Positions 33,880 through 44,725 of a stretch of DNA of 64,000 bases are shown piece after piece (the first letter of the stretch is position 1; every line of letters begins with the position of its first letter). The DNA lies in contig CM065690.1 of the NCBI GenBank assembly GCA_017654935.2, positions 32,090,983-32,154,982 of the forward strand, written 5' to 3'. Both the position numbers and the translations under genes were made by a program. The stretch comes from Phymorhynchus buccinoides (Eukaryota; Mollusca; Gastropoda; Neogastropoda; Raphitomidae). Under the pieces are notes generated by a model, which made no database searches, was not told the DNA's origin, and saw only the letters and a list, made by a program, of their open reading frames with translations.

Positions 33880-34572
33880 CTTTTCATTTTTCAATTAAAA
33901 TGTAATGTCAGCTTTTGCTACATGTGTTCACTTTAGCACGAGATTTGTTCTCTTCACCAAACCTCCCCCTCCCCACCCCTTAAACACAACTGACCCTTGT
34001 TTCCAACTTCTACCATCTGTGATTGCGTACTCACTGTCCCCAACCTCTCTCACTTCAATCCCCCCCCCCCCCCCCCCCCCCCTTGATTCGTGTTCACAGC
34101 CTTGCTCTTTGGTTTCAACCCCAACCTCTCTCACTTCAAACCCCCCCCCCCCCCCCCCCCCCCCCCCACCCCCCCCCCCCCCCCCCCACCCCCCCCCCCC
34201 CCCCCCCCCCCCCCCCCTTGATTCGTGTTCACAGCCTTGCTCTTTGGTTTCAACTTTGTTGTATCATTTACACGTTGGACTGTAGAGGGGAAGTATTGTT
34301 TTTATTTTGATCTTGATGGTTTTTTGCTCCTTCTGTTGCCTACTTTTTGCTCCTTCTGTTGCCTACTTTTTGCTCCTTTTGCTATATTTGATGTTTGCTG
34401 TTTAATTGTTTGTCTGTGTTGATAAAGGCGCATTCGCCGAAATATCCAGTAGTTTTGTTTTTGTCTCGTGAATAAAATAACGTCACTTTGCACTTGTCGT
34501 GTAGTTGTTTGTTTGCTGTATGTTCCAGTGACGTTGCAGTCTGTTTCATTTTTTTGTGTTGTCTATGTTGTT
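33880..34572 (+). repeat. Interspersed repeat R9 with long poly-C insertions
   Basis: Plus-orientation partner of 9,745-10,340. Blocks include 'cactttagcacgagatttgt', 'ttgattcgtgttcacagcct' (twice) and 'gcgcattcgccgaaatatcc'. An internal segment is duplicated with C-runs at about 34,061-34,082 and 34,141-34,217. It continues after the R7 element at about 35,035-35,105. Confidence 0.75.
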
Positions 34573-35034
34573 TAACCTTTACCGGATCATGCTTTTGACT
34601 ACACGGACACGATGGCGGGGGTCTTCCACGACCCCCTACGCAGCAAAGAGCAAATTCTGAGGTGTTTATCCCTGTCCGGATGGCGTGGGTCTCCCACGAC
34701 CCCTACTTGTCAAAGAGGCACCATGTGTTTATCCCCTGTCCGGATGACGGGGGTCTCCCACGACCCCTACTCAATGCACTGCAGTGCTCTTTAAAGTAGG
34801 GGTCGTGGGAGACCCCCGTCATCCGGACAGGTATATCAAAATTACGCGTCATATTACGTCATTTATATTGTATACACATTAATAAAATTTAACACACTTA
34901 AAGCCATTTACGTTTTTGAAAAAGTCATGAAATTTCATGAGGATTGCTTAAATAGTTTTAGAGATATAACATGTTTTGTGTGTCAAGGGGTCGTAGGCGA
35001 CCCCAGAAGTCCGGTAAAAGTTAAGAAAATATAT
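34573..35034. mobile_element. Short element with terminal inverted repeats (R7), inserted in R9
   Basis: It begins TTAACCTTTACCGGA and ends TCCGGTAAAAGTTAA. Inside, the motif 'gggggtctcccacgacccct' occurs three times in one orientation (34,617, 34,684, 34,747 areas) and once inverted (34,798-34,830), giving a strong foldback. R9 sequence ('aataaaataacgtcact') lies on both sides. No protein-coding capacity. Confidence 0.75.
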
Positions 35035-35329
35035 TTTGTTGAAATATTACATGTTCTGTTTTGTCTCGTCAATAAAATAACGTCACTCTGCACTTAATTG
35101 TTGTGCGTTTGTTCACGGACTTCTATCCGTGGTTTGTTTGTGTGGTACTCTTCCCAGTATTGTTTGATAAATTGTTGTACTCTTGTTTGGGTACACGTGT
35201 TACTGTGTATAGGTTAAATAAAGTATATATTACACACACGAAATCTACTGAAAGGGTTAAAAATGAAAAAAAAATCCACTACCTGAACGACAATCCGGAT
35301 TAGCTTACAAACTGAGAGACTACCCCCCA

Positions 35330-35410
35330 AAAAGTGTGCAAAACGATAACAACAACGCACACTCACAGACACACACAGACACACACAGACACACACAGAC
35401 ACTCACAGAC
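35330..35410. repeat. (ACAC/CAGACA)n short tandem repeat
   Basis: 'cacacacagacacacacaga' type repeats. Confidence 0.85.
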
Positions 35411-35477
35411 ACATACAAACATGTGCGCGAGCGAAACTAAAACAATTTGTCACATATCTGTATATTAGGTATTATTA

Positions 35478-35617
35478 AGTACTTTATAGTACCTTATAAA
35501 GGCGTCTCTGTGAAATTCGGGTTGCTCCCACCTGGAGAGGGCGTCGCAGCTAGAGGCGCGAAGCCCACTTTTTTATGTTTTACATGCGATTTTTGTGTGA
35601 CTCATGAGGAAGGAAGG

Positions 35618-35681
<64 letters not shown>

Positions 35682-35890
35682 ATTTTGACCAAATGACAAC
35701 TTTAAAGTGTGCTAAGTGCATGAGCACACGGGACTTCGGTTTATCGTCTCATCCGATACACTCCACGCTCACACCGTAAGGCCTAGTGCAAAGTGAGAGG
35801 AAAAATCTCCTGTACCAGGTTCGAACTCGGGTTTTACTTGACACGAGGCGAACGCGTTACCTCTGTGCCAGTCTACACATTTGGTCAGTA
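35478..35890 (-). repeat. tRNA-derived SINE, family S2, with a (GT)n tract inside
   Basis: Tail 'ctgtgaaattcgggttgctc' near 35,507, body 'gagcacacgggacttcggtt' near 35,723, and a B-box complement 'ccaggttcgaactcgggttt' near 35,815. (GT)n at about 35,618-35,679. Other S2 copies lie at 42,760-43,350 and 40,670-41,460. Not a tRNA gene. Confidence 0.75.
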
Positions 35891-36102
35891 AGTTCAGCCA
35901 GAAGTAGGCTATGGTCAACCGGGCAGCAAAGTGCTTGCCTCACGCACAGAAGCAAGACAGCAGGTCAGGTGTGGACAAAAGCGGCAAAAAAAATAAAGCT
36001 TGTCTGAGCAAACCCCTGTGGAACACTAATAACTGTGGAATATAAAATAACTTCTGTTCTAGATGAATTACAGAACAGGGAAAACAAATTAAAGCACAAA
36101 AT

Positions 36103-36139
<37 letters not shown>

Positions 36140-36357
36140 ACACACACACAGAGTCATAAAAATGAAAAACATTGAACATAATAAACTGAATAAGAAAACA
36201 AAAAGCAAGCATGTATATCATACTCTCTCTCTCTCTCTCTCTAATAGTATGCCTTGCCATGCCATGTTTGTGTTCTATGTTCGTATGTATCAAGGACAGA
36301 TTGGAAGACTAGGCCTTGCCTAAAATCTGTATCCTTGAAAAATAAAGTTCAAGTTTT

Positions 36358-36392
<35 letters not shown>

Positions 36393-36400
36393 CCCCTCCC
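36103..36400. repeat. Poly-C, (CA)n and (CT)n tracts
   Basis: C-run at 36,103-36,139, a short CA run after it, CT runs at 36,224-36,242 and 36,361-36,389. Confidence 0.93.
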
Positions 36401-36945
36401 CCAAATTAAACGCACTTTAAGCATTACCCAAGTAAAGCATTACCTAGTTAAAGACATAGATGATATTCATACAAGCAAACTTTGAAAAAAATATTACGAA
36501 TAAGTGCCTATTAATTAGGTCGACATTGACAGCTATTCACGGAAATGAAAGGTTTTGTCAATACTCTAGAAGGTGAACTTCCCTTGCTAGTCAGTCGTAC
36601 ATTATTTCATAATTCAAGACTTAATTATAGATTTCTAATTCATCCGAGAACATTAAACAGAATATTGCTTATAACACCCTAAAGCCAAATATATTATTAG
36701 ATGAAAACGAACGTCAAGAGGTTTTAGCGAAATAATGTAAGCCTACTCCGTTCCATTGAACTGGGAACACATTTGTTGAAGTAGGCCACGAACAATTTCG
36801 CTTGTTTTTTGGTATTTTGTGTGCTAAATACTGCCTTGGGTTTTTATGGCAACAGAAGTTCAGTTTTGTTCATACCACCGACATTTTAGAACCTTTTTGG
36901 TTCATACACACACAAGCGCGCGCGCACATACACACGCACACACTA
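36400..36945. other. AT-rich region downstream of TLR locus D
   Basis: Probable 3' UTR and spacer of locus D, with a short (CA)n/(CG)n tract at 36,905-36,942 just after the stop codon. No gene is seen. Confidence 0.5.
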
Positions 36946-39189
36946 TCAAATAACGTGTTCATTGTGGGACAGGATCTCGTGCAGACCCTGAAGAAGCCTT
37001 CTCCAGAAGGACGCCACGGCATCCTCATCCCCCTCCCTCCACTGGATGTACGTCATAGTCCTCAGCACCGCACGCATCGATGACGTCATCTGAAGCGAGG
37101 TGACGTCATCCACGCACACCACGAGCACGGCGTCATCGTAACCCAGCACGTGCGTCAGACAGTAGGCCAGCTCGAACTGGCACCACTGACTGTGCACGAA
37201 GCCCACGGAGAAGACCATGAGGATCTTCTTGCTGGAGTCCACGCAGCGCGCGATGTTGTCCACGATGTGGCAGCCCGGGATGAAGTCTCTCTCGTGGATG
37301 CACAGCCTGAGCCCCAGCTCGTCCTCCAGCTTGGGCATCAGGTGTCCCCGCACCCAGGGCAGGTCGTCCGAGGCGTAGGACACGAACACGTCATAGTCAA
37401 AAGGGTTTTCCTGGAGCCGCTGCCTCCTCAGGTTGCCACGACCACGGAAGACATCATACATCAGAAGTCGGATGTGCCAGCGGTAGCGGAACAGCAGCGA
37501 GACCAGCGTCAGGGTGAAGATGAACAGGCTGCAGAACTCAATCACCAGGAGATGGGTTTCGTGACTCAGCAGGCAGGCCTGGTCCACGAGGGAGAAGTTA
37601 CTTAAAGGCATATCATTCAGGTTGTCACACTGGTAACTGCGAACAGCTGTGGTGTCCTTGAAGAGGTTCCATTGCTCCGTTTGATACCAGGCAACAAACC
37701 AGCGCAGATCACAGGAGCAGCGGAAAGGGTTGAAACCTAGGGTTAAAGATGTCAAGTTTTCGCGAAGATCATGGCTAAATGTACGCTCCACAATTTCCTT
37801 TATTTTATTACGGCGCAGATGTAATGATTTTAGTCTGTGCAGCGAATCAAAGGCCTTGTCAGGCAGTTCTGTTATCACATTTCCATCAAGATTTAAAACA
37901 CTCAGGTTATGGAAGTTGGAAAAAGTGCTAGTTGTAAGCGATTCAAAAATACAACCTGACAAGGACAGATTGACCAAAGCATGCAAATGACCAAACAGTT
38001 CCAAGAATCTTTGATCATCCACAAAGCTGAAATTGTTTGAATTCAGATTTAAATATCTCAAGCCACTGCAATTAATAAAAGCATATTTACTGACTTGACC
38101 GCCATTCCCAAAGATCATTACATTGTTACTGAGGTCGAGCTCTTCTAGGTTTTCATTGCTAAAGGCATATTCGTGAGCCTCGTGGTTCCATAAAATCTGA
38201 CGCTTCTCCGCAACCTGCTCAGGGTCCGGTTGCTGGTTTTGCAGCTTTAGTATTTTCAACAGAGGGTAGTTAGAAGGGCCAAATTCGAAAGACGGGAAAA
38301 CAGTCAACATGTTGTCAGACAGATCGAGATGGGCCAATGACGGCAGGCAAACCATACTCCCTACACTGGATAAACGGTTGTGTTGTAAGTAGAGCGCTGT
38401 TAATTTGGGGAAAATAGACTCATCGGATCCAGCTTTACATGTCTGGAAACGTATTATGAAGTTATAAGACAAGTCTAACGTAGACAGTGTTTTCAGCTGA
38501 CATTTTGCTTCGTAAATGCTTTGTAAGCCGCAGTACCTACAACTCAAATTTCGCAGAGAGGACAGGGCACAAAAACTGTCAAGTGCTTCCACTCCCCCCC
38601 ATGGATTGTGATCACAGTCAATGCCCTTGATATTTGATGTCATGTTTTGAAATATGCTATTTGATTCAACGTTTTGAAACAGATTGCTTGGTACAATTAT
38701 TTGAAAGAAGTCTCTCTTAAACGGTAAAAAATTACAGTATTCCAGTTCGACATATTCCAATGATGGTATGAAAAACACTTCTCGTATACAATCAGTTGTC
38801 AAGTGCTCACTGTGACTTAAAATCAAACGCTGCAGTTTGTCCATTCCTGCAAACACATTGCGAGTCAGAAATAAGAGGTTCTTGTTTCCAATATTCAAAC
38901 TGTGAATGTTTGTCAGGTTAGCCAAAAAATGGTCTGCCGGTATCTCCGGCATGGCCTGAGAGAGGTCCACTTCTGTGATATGATCTGGAAATCTTGGAAC
39001 ATAGGGTAGAACACCACGTACTGCCTTGTAAAGAAGAAAAACCTCTGCTTTTGTTTCGGTACACAGAAAACGACCATCTCCACACTGATACGACGCCGAG
39101 TAACCAGATGCACCACCATAGTTGAAAGGAACAATAATCGTGAACAAAATAAACGGACAGAACAGTCGTGGGGAACCTATCACAAACAT
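36946..39189 (-). CDS. TLR locus D: complete Toll-like receptor, single coding exon
   Basis: Membrane receptor of innate immunity, 747 residues from the chosen ATG at 39,189. I prefer this to the ATG 13 codons upstream because a splice acceptor (TTGCTGCAG) lies between them, with the exon starting at 39,214, as in loci A-C. Signal peptide about 1-27 (MFVIGSPRLFCPFILF...). Leucine-rich repeats about 60-485. A single C-terminal cysteine cap (LRRCT, NPFRCSCDLRWF..., about 487-540). Membrane helix about 547-567, then RYRWHIR. TIR about 597-735 with box 1 DYDVFVSYAS, box 2 / BB loop RDFIPG (proline at about 638, conserved in signalling TLRs) and box 3 SFW (about 727-729). All key TIR motifs are present, so it looks functional. 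It is only distantly related to loci A-C. The single cysteine cap places it in the vertebrate-like (single-cysteine-cluster) TLR form. Confidence 0.95.
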   Translation of the reverse strand: MFVIGSPRLFCPFILFTIIVPFNYGGASGYSASYQCGDGRFLCTETKAEVFLLYKAVRGVLPYVPRFPDHITEVDLSQAMPEIPADHFLANLTNIHSLNIGNKNLLFLTRNVFAGMDKLQRLILSHSEHLTTDCIREVFFIPSLEYVELEYCNFLPFKRDFFQIIVPSNLFQNVESNSIFQNMTSNIKGIDCDHNPWGGVEALDSFCALSSLRNLSCRYCGLQSIYEAKCQLKTLSTLDLSYNFIIRFQTCKAGSDESIFPKLTALYLQHNRLSSVGSMVCLPSLAHLDLSDNMLTVFPSFEFGPSNYPLLKILKLQNQQPDPEQVAEKRQILWNHEAHEYAFSNENLEELDLSNNVMIFGNGGQVSKYAFINCSGLRYLNLNSNNFSFVDDQRFLELFGHLHALVNLSLSGCIFESLTTSTFSNFHNLSVLNLDGNVITELPDKAFDSLHRLKSLHLRRNKIKEIVERTFSHDLRENLTSLTLGFNPFRCSCDLRWFVAWYQTEQWNLFKDTTAVRSYQCDNLNDMPLSNFSLVDQACLLSHETHLLVIEFCSLFIFTLTLVSLLFRYRWHIRLLMYDVFRGRGNLRRQRLQENPFDYDVFVSYASDDLPWVRGHLMPKLEDELGLRLCIHERDFIPGCHIVDNIARCVDSSKKILMVFSVGFVHSQWCQFELAYCLTHVLGYDDAVLVVCVDDVTSLQMTSSMRAVLRTMTYIQWREGDEDAVASFWRRLLQGLHEILSHNEHVI

Positions 39190-39444
39190 TATTAACGTCG
39201 ACACTTGCCCGAACCTGCAGCAAACCAAAATGCAGACGTGGCGTTGTAGATGTGATATTTTCAGTCTTCAATACATCTTATTCAGGTCATATTACATTTT
39301 TTTTTTTTTTTTTAAAGGTCGCCAGAATCAAACCCAGAAGAACTAAATGCCCTAAATGTTTACTACGTCCAAAATAGATGCGGGCAATTGGCGAGATTCG
39401 CTCCAAGGAAAGATGAAGAACAGCCACTTCGTCTACTCATGTAG

Positions 39445-39485
39445 CCTATATAATCACGGACTTGTATAAATTTATACAAGTCCGT
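39445..39485 (-). promoter_or_regulatory. TATA-like motif beside a 30-bp perfect palindrome upstream of TLR locus D
   Basis: Positions 39,456-39,485 form a perfect inverted repeat centred on AAATTT (arms ACGGACTTGTATAA). On the minus strand it is followed by TTATATAG (39,447-39,454). A 5' UTR exon of locus D is expected upstream of the acceptor at 39,214, so this is a plausible core promoter. No transcription start can be seen directly. Confidence 0.3.
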
Positions 39486-39569
39486 CAGGATATCATCAAA
39501 AAGCAAGGCAGCAAACACATCAACAAACTTCCAGTAGCCCACAGACAGATTGAAAATCGGAACAGAAAG

Positions 39570-39572
<3 letters not shown>

Positions 39573-39632
<60 letters not shown>
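39573..39632. repeat. (GA)n microsatellite
   Basis: About 29 GA units. Confidence 0.97.
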
Positions 39633-39634
<2 letters not shown>

Positions 39635-40020
39635 AACTTTAAGCCAAGATGTCCGTGTTATGGTTGTGAATATTAATATCACAGCGCTGTTACAGATTTT
39701 CATTGCATGCGATTTAAGTGATACATGTATTAAGCAATTTAAAACATGTTCTGTTAAAATTTGAAGAATAAGAAAATAGTCTCTTGAAAATGTGGATCCC
39801 CAAAATAACACATGTACAATAATCTGGTTTGTTAATGTTATTAATATTGGAAGTTTGGGTGAAATAATATTATATCCATACTATGTTGGATGTTCATTTG
39901 TTTGGCATTATCCGCTACAGTATGCCTGACTTGATATGGCATCATTCTATCAAAAGTCCAGTCCAGTGCCTCAGTATTCACCAACACACAGTGATACACG
40001 TGTCAACCGTTTATTCAGGA
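39633..40020. other. AT-rich spacer
   Basis: No gene or repeat is seen. Confidence 0.4.
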
Positions 40021-40027
40021 ACCAAAC

Positions 40028-40118
40028 ACACACACACACATGCGTGCGCACACACACATACACACATGCCCACAATACACACACACACACATACACATGC
40101 ATGCAGGCAAGCGCACAT

Positions 40119-40154
<36 letters not shown>

Positions 40155-40170
40155 GCACAGACAGACAGAC
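40028..40170. repeat. (CA)n-rich microsatellite
   Basis: Impure CA repeats with CATG/CACG interruptions, then pure CA at about 40,120-40,151 and a short (GACA)n. Confidence 0.93.
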
Positions 40171-40669
40171 GGTCACAGCTCTAGAGCTTTATTTGGTTGG
40201 AAGGTACTCTTGTTAATAAGAGAATTGGAAGTGTAAAAGAGAGAAGGAAAAAAAAGAAAAACGAAAAACCCACAGCCAGCATTTCACAATTGTAGTCATT
40301 GTGAGGTTGCTGGCAAGTAAGCTAATAAAGATGCGTTGTTACAACCAGGAAGATATTGGCTGTATAGCATAATGTTATCATTGAGAACAATCTTAGAGCA
40401 GCTGCAGTTTACAAGCCACACAGGAAATTATCTCACAAGGATGAGGAAAGAGAAACCAGCAGCCGAGTTGTTGTCGTTCCCTGGCTTAAAGACTCCAGGG
40501 ATCATCCCAATATAGCTTGAAGCAACTGAACACTATGGTACAACTGCACCATCTAGGGATGAGAACATTACGTGTGTGACCGTTTTTGATTACCCCGCCA
40601 CGTGGCAGCCACACTCCGACTTCGGGCGGAGTATAGCAGCAGTTAGGTTGGCAGCATCTTTGTAAAATT
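40171..40669. other. Spacer with an interspersed repeat fragment
   Basis: The 40,480-40,640 part ('gactccagggatcatcccaa', 'gattaccccgccacgtgg') matches 24,100-24,180. The rest is unique. No gene is seen. Confidence 0.5.
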
Positions 40670-41465
40670 ATTGTATTTCTTTTTATAAACACAGAGAATC
40701 GTCTCTGTAAAATTGGGGTTACTCTCACGTACCTGCAGAGGCGTCACCGCTAGTGCAGTGATGCCATTATTATTTTGTTTTGCGTTGTTGTTTCAGTGTG
40801 ACTAAACGTGAAGAGAGTAGGAGGAAGTTTGACCAATTGCCAAGTCCCTTGTTGCACGCACGGCGCTACTCGCAGACCGTCAACATGAACATGATTCGCT
40901 GTGCGTAGGCTAAATAGGCCAGTGGGGTTTAAACTAAGGATTAATCCTCTTTTGGTTTTTGCATACGTCTTGGCAGTGTGACTGTTTTATGCTGTCAAAA
41001 TGATATCTGGGCATCAATTTCTGGATTATGGTTTACAACATTAGTTGATTTACTTCCCCTGAATTTGACTGCGACTTACTGACTATCGGCTGTTTTATGA
41101 CAATTTTTTGCTATCCACCTCATGTTTTCGCCTTCCATTAGTTCCAATGGCAATGTCAACGTATTGTTCTTTCCGCTTCATGAAAACAACCATAACCTAA
41201 TCCTAACCCTTTCCTGAGCAAGGCAGAATGTTGCTTCAGAATGACCAGATTGCGTTCATGTTGACGGTCTGCGAGTAGCCAGGCGTGTTCTCGCCTGCCA
41301 TTGGATTTGTTAACGTTTGCAAATGGCACATGAGCACATGGGACCTTGGTTTTCCTCGTCTACTCCAAAAGATAACTGTTCAGACCATATGGTCTTGTGC
41401 AGGGTGAGCAGAATGTTAAACCGCGGAGGCTGGGAAACGATTCAAAGTAGGGTTGTTTAAAGACC
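40670..41465 (-). repeat. S2 SINE interrupted by a TIR element
   Basis: S2 tail 'ctctgtaaaattggggttac' near 40,700. S2 body resumes at 41,281 ('gcacatgagcacatgggacc') with the head near 41,390-41,450. The inserted element occupies 40,862-41,280. Confidence 0.7.
40862..41280. mobile_element. 419-bp element with terminal inverted repeats (R8)
   Basis: It begins 'ggcgctactcgcagaccgtc' + 'aacatgaac' and ends with the complement ('gttcatgttgacggtctgcg' + 'agtagcc'), about 27 bp of inverted repeat with one extra base on the left. No coding capacity. It lies inside an S2 SINE, so it is younger than that copy. Confidence 0.8.
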
Positions 41466-41874
41466 CACCAGATCACGTGTCAAAATCACGGGTTTCACGT
41501 GTTTTCCCTCTTACAGCTGGTAAGAAATCTTGTTTTGACCTGGTTTGATTCCCATGCAAATGCCCCCAAATTGAAAACGAAACATCATATTAAAGAGCAG
41601 CCTCAATTTCAAGTTTGGGTCACAGCTACCCAGAAAAAAACCCAAGGGACTTAATCGTGGAGGGTCAGTGTATCTTTAAGAGGCAAATATGTTACCTCAG
41701 AGCCACTGTATGCCTGTCTATAGCTTCCGACCATGACAACCAATTTTGGTATTTTGGTATATTCTAGTCATAGAATCGCTTAGAGCCCCATAAGGAGAAT
41801 AAGCGCTATATAAATTGTCATTATTATTATTTTGTCCCACATGGTTAATACCGGGAGGACGTAAAACAAAACTT

Positions 41875-42295
41875 TTCTTCTTCTATTATTATTATTAGAC
41901 TTATATCTGTGAAATTCGGGCTGCTCTCCCTCAGAGAGCGCGTCGCCGCAAGTGCAGCACCTACTAAAAAATTGGGGGGGGGAGGGGGGGGCACAGGGTG
42001 AGGAAGGGGTGTGAGCACACATGGAAAACCTAGCTATCAATTTGGCCATACCAGGCAGCGGGATTTCTCCCTGCTCTTACTGACTTTCAACTGCCTTGGG
42101 ATTTTTATGTGCGTAAAGCGCATGGGTCAGACTAGCTTTAAGTCCCCATCTGAAAGACTTGACGCTCAGTTCGATTTTCCTGTCAAACTAGAAAGAAAGG
42201 GCGAGGCCGGGATTCGAACCCGGATCACTCACGCTGCAGTCACGCATTACATTTGGCAGGCAAACGTCTCTGCTACCTTTCTTCCTAGCAGAGGG
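41875..42295 (-). repeat. tRNA-derived SINE, family S1, apparently full length
   Basis: Minus-strand order: A-box-like 'ggtagcagagacgtttgcct', B box 'gggttcgaatcccggcctcg' (about 42,205-42,225), body, tail 'agcagcccgaatttcacaga'. It resembles the split copy at 24,980-25,860 and lacks that insertion, so it shows the original A-B box spacing. Confidence 0.8.
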
Positions 42296-42757
42296 ATAGC
42301 AGAGGGGGCAGCTGCTATTCCAGCACCCAGGGCTAAAATTTGTTTATGGCTGGTACCCACATGTCGTCATATCCGGCCACAAGGAGCGCCATATTATGGG
42401 AGACCGCCATCTTAGTCAGTAACTTTGTTTGAAAAATGCCAGATCGATGCTGCGTATTTGGCTGTTCCAATTCGAAACTTATTTAAACTGTATTTATAAC
42501 ATCTGGATGTTTTCTTTACACATTTAGATAACATTTTCACTTTGTTTACACACAAATAAGGACTAAGATGGCGACACTTCCGTTGGAAAGGTCGAGATGC
42601 GCATGCAGGTGGAGGGGAGCCATAGTGGAGAAACCCCTCCCAGGGTGCATCCCACTCTCTCGGCCAATGGGATTTGAGGACATTGATGGCACTGCGGAAG
42701 GTCCCCTGAAAGGCCAACCAATCCCTTTGGCTGCAGAACGATATCCAGCGCAAATGC
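42296..42757. other. Spacer without recognised gene
   Basis: Contains 'gccatattatgggagaccgccat' and further mixed sequence. Overlapping short frames on both strands show no domain. Confidence 0.4.
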
Positions 42758-43350
42758 GTAGAGTGGCACAGTGGTAGCGCGTTCGCTTCGTGTCAAGTAA
42801 ACCCGAGATCGAACCTGGGTACAGGGGATTTTTTCTCTCAATTTACACTAGGCCTTAACCCCTTGACTGCCAGAGAAAATTAAAGAAAAAAATAATTGGG
42901 CAAATCATGCCATGAAAAAGACAACTGATAGAGCCAATCTGGCAAAATGGTCTGGGGATATAACTCTCTTGACTGTGTTAGAGCAAAAGCCAGCATATCA
43001 GGGTTATTTCTCTTAATCCGATAACATCATCAGTGATGTCATCAGGTCAGTACGTGATACGTGGGTGGCAGTCAAGGGATTAACAGTATGAACGTGGAGT
43101 CTTTTGGATGAGACGTTAAACGGAGGTCCCGTGTGCCCATGCACTTAGCACACGTTAAACCCAGTGGCAACAAAAAAGTTGTCATTTAGTCAAAATTTAA
43201 CACCCACCCACCCCCACCCTACCTTCCTCATCAATCACACAAAAATCGCATGCCAAAAAAAAAAAAGGGTGGCGCGCCTCTGGCTGCGATGCCCTCTCCA
43301 GGTGGGAGCAACCTGAATTTCACAGACGCCTCTGTGACTATAAAGTACCC
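42758..43350 (+). repeat. S2 SINE interrupted by an R3 element
   Basis: Head 'gagtggcacagtggtagcgc' near 42,761 (A box) and 'gagatcgaacctgggtac' near 42,806 (B box). The body resumes after the inserted R3 element and ends with 'ggagcaacctgaatttcaca' near 43,307. Only weak tRNA likeness: no intact tRNA. Confidence 0.75.
42857..43082. mobile_element. R3 element (226 bp) with terminal inverted repeats
   Basis: Ends: AACCCCTTGACTGCCA and TGGCAGTCAAGGGATTA (complementary). A second copy lies at 59,961-60,274. It is inserted in an S2 SINE. Non-coding, MITE-like. Confidence 0.85.
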
Positions 43351-43359
43351 TAATACTTA

Positions 43360-44570
43360 ATACACACATACATAAGTACATATGCACACACACAGATACA
43401 CACAAACACATGCACACACACACACTCACACAACACACACAAACAAGCTTCAACATAAAATGTATTCAACCAAAGGAGCTCGAGCACAAACAAAAATAAA
43501 TTATACACTGTATCCCATGATCTAATGCACTATAAAACCAAGAAGAAAACAAGAAATAAACAAACAAACAAACAACACCTACCACAAACAAATAAAATTA
43601 GGCATTTTGCAAAACAATTCCATTCTTACAGAGATCACAATGAATTGGGCAGTACAGACAACATGAGTCTTCTTTCACTTGGAATGCAAACAATCACTTT
43701 TTGAGTAAAATAAGTCTTCACCACAACATGTAATCACAGCAGAAATGTGTAGCAGATCTTGTAAAAAAAATAACTCAACAAAAAACAATAGTAGAGCATT
43801 ACCTTAACAATTCCATCTTAACAAGGATCACAGAAAAAGCTGCTTGACAACAATATTTCATATCAATAAAGAGGACATTACCATAATGAAGAAAAACTGC
43901 AAAACAATACAGCATTGTTGTTTCTTTTGGGGGACTGCACATAGCCTTCTGTAAATTTGTGTCCCCGAAGATGGTTTGTGGAGGTATTCATAAATCCCCA
44001 TCATCCATTAAATTTCGTTGAACTCACAAGCAAGTCTATCAAATTTGTCCCATAAACCAAGATGCAATTCCATCAGTTTCTATCCTCTTTTTTTTCACCC
44101 AAACAAGAAAACCAAGCTTTAGTTTCTTGGCTCAGAATGACTTTTAATTAAAAAAAAATGTAATATTATATTAGTTAACCCAGCAAGTCTACAGTATGGA
44201 AAAACAAATCATGAGCAAACGTGGAACCTAGTAAAGTCAGTGAGAAATCAGAGCTCTCTAAAACACCCCTTTCATGAACTAGGAAGCATTGAATGAAATG
44301 TGTGTATGCTATAGACCAGCAATCTGAAAGCTTCCAGAGGCAGTGAGGGGGTAATTACATTGAATAGGAATGATTCCGAAAACCAAGGGCAAGAATACGC
44401 AAGTTGTCGATAGAGTTGCAGCCCTTGCTGAAACAACTTGCGCCCGAACAAACATCTCCATGCTCCGTGTCTTGTCGCTCGTACGGTGGGATAATTTTCT
44501 TCTCTCACTCTCTCTCTTATGTGCCTTCCCTGGCCGAGAGGACGGAAAGCACAAAATTTCGTTCTCTCTC
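43360..44570. other. AT-rich spacer with short CA repeats
   Basis: Impure CA repeats at about 43,365-43,445, then AT-rich unique sequence. No gene is recognised. Confidence 0.45.
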
Positions 44571-44633
44571 TCTCTCCCACTACTCTCTCTCTCCCACTTC
44601 TCTCTCTCTCTCTCTCCCACTTCTCTCTCACTC

Positions 44634-44722
<89 letters not shown>
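44560..44722. repeat. (CT)n and (GT)n microsatellites
   Basis: CT-rich at 44,563-44,630; about 40 GT units at 44,637-44,722. Confidence 0.97.

Positions 44723-44725
<3 letters not shown>

Noticed and set aside
33905..34310. Proline-rich protein frames
   Set aside because: They are translations of poly-C tracts within repeat R9.
42190..42300. tRNA gene on the minus strand (B box near 42,212)
   Set aside because: It has A- and B-box-like sequence but continues into a shared SINE body and tail. No full cloverleaf or acceptor stem could be made. The copies at 24,987, 35,815 and 42,761 are the same case.
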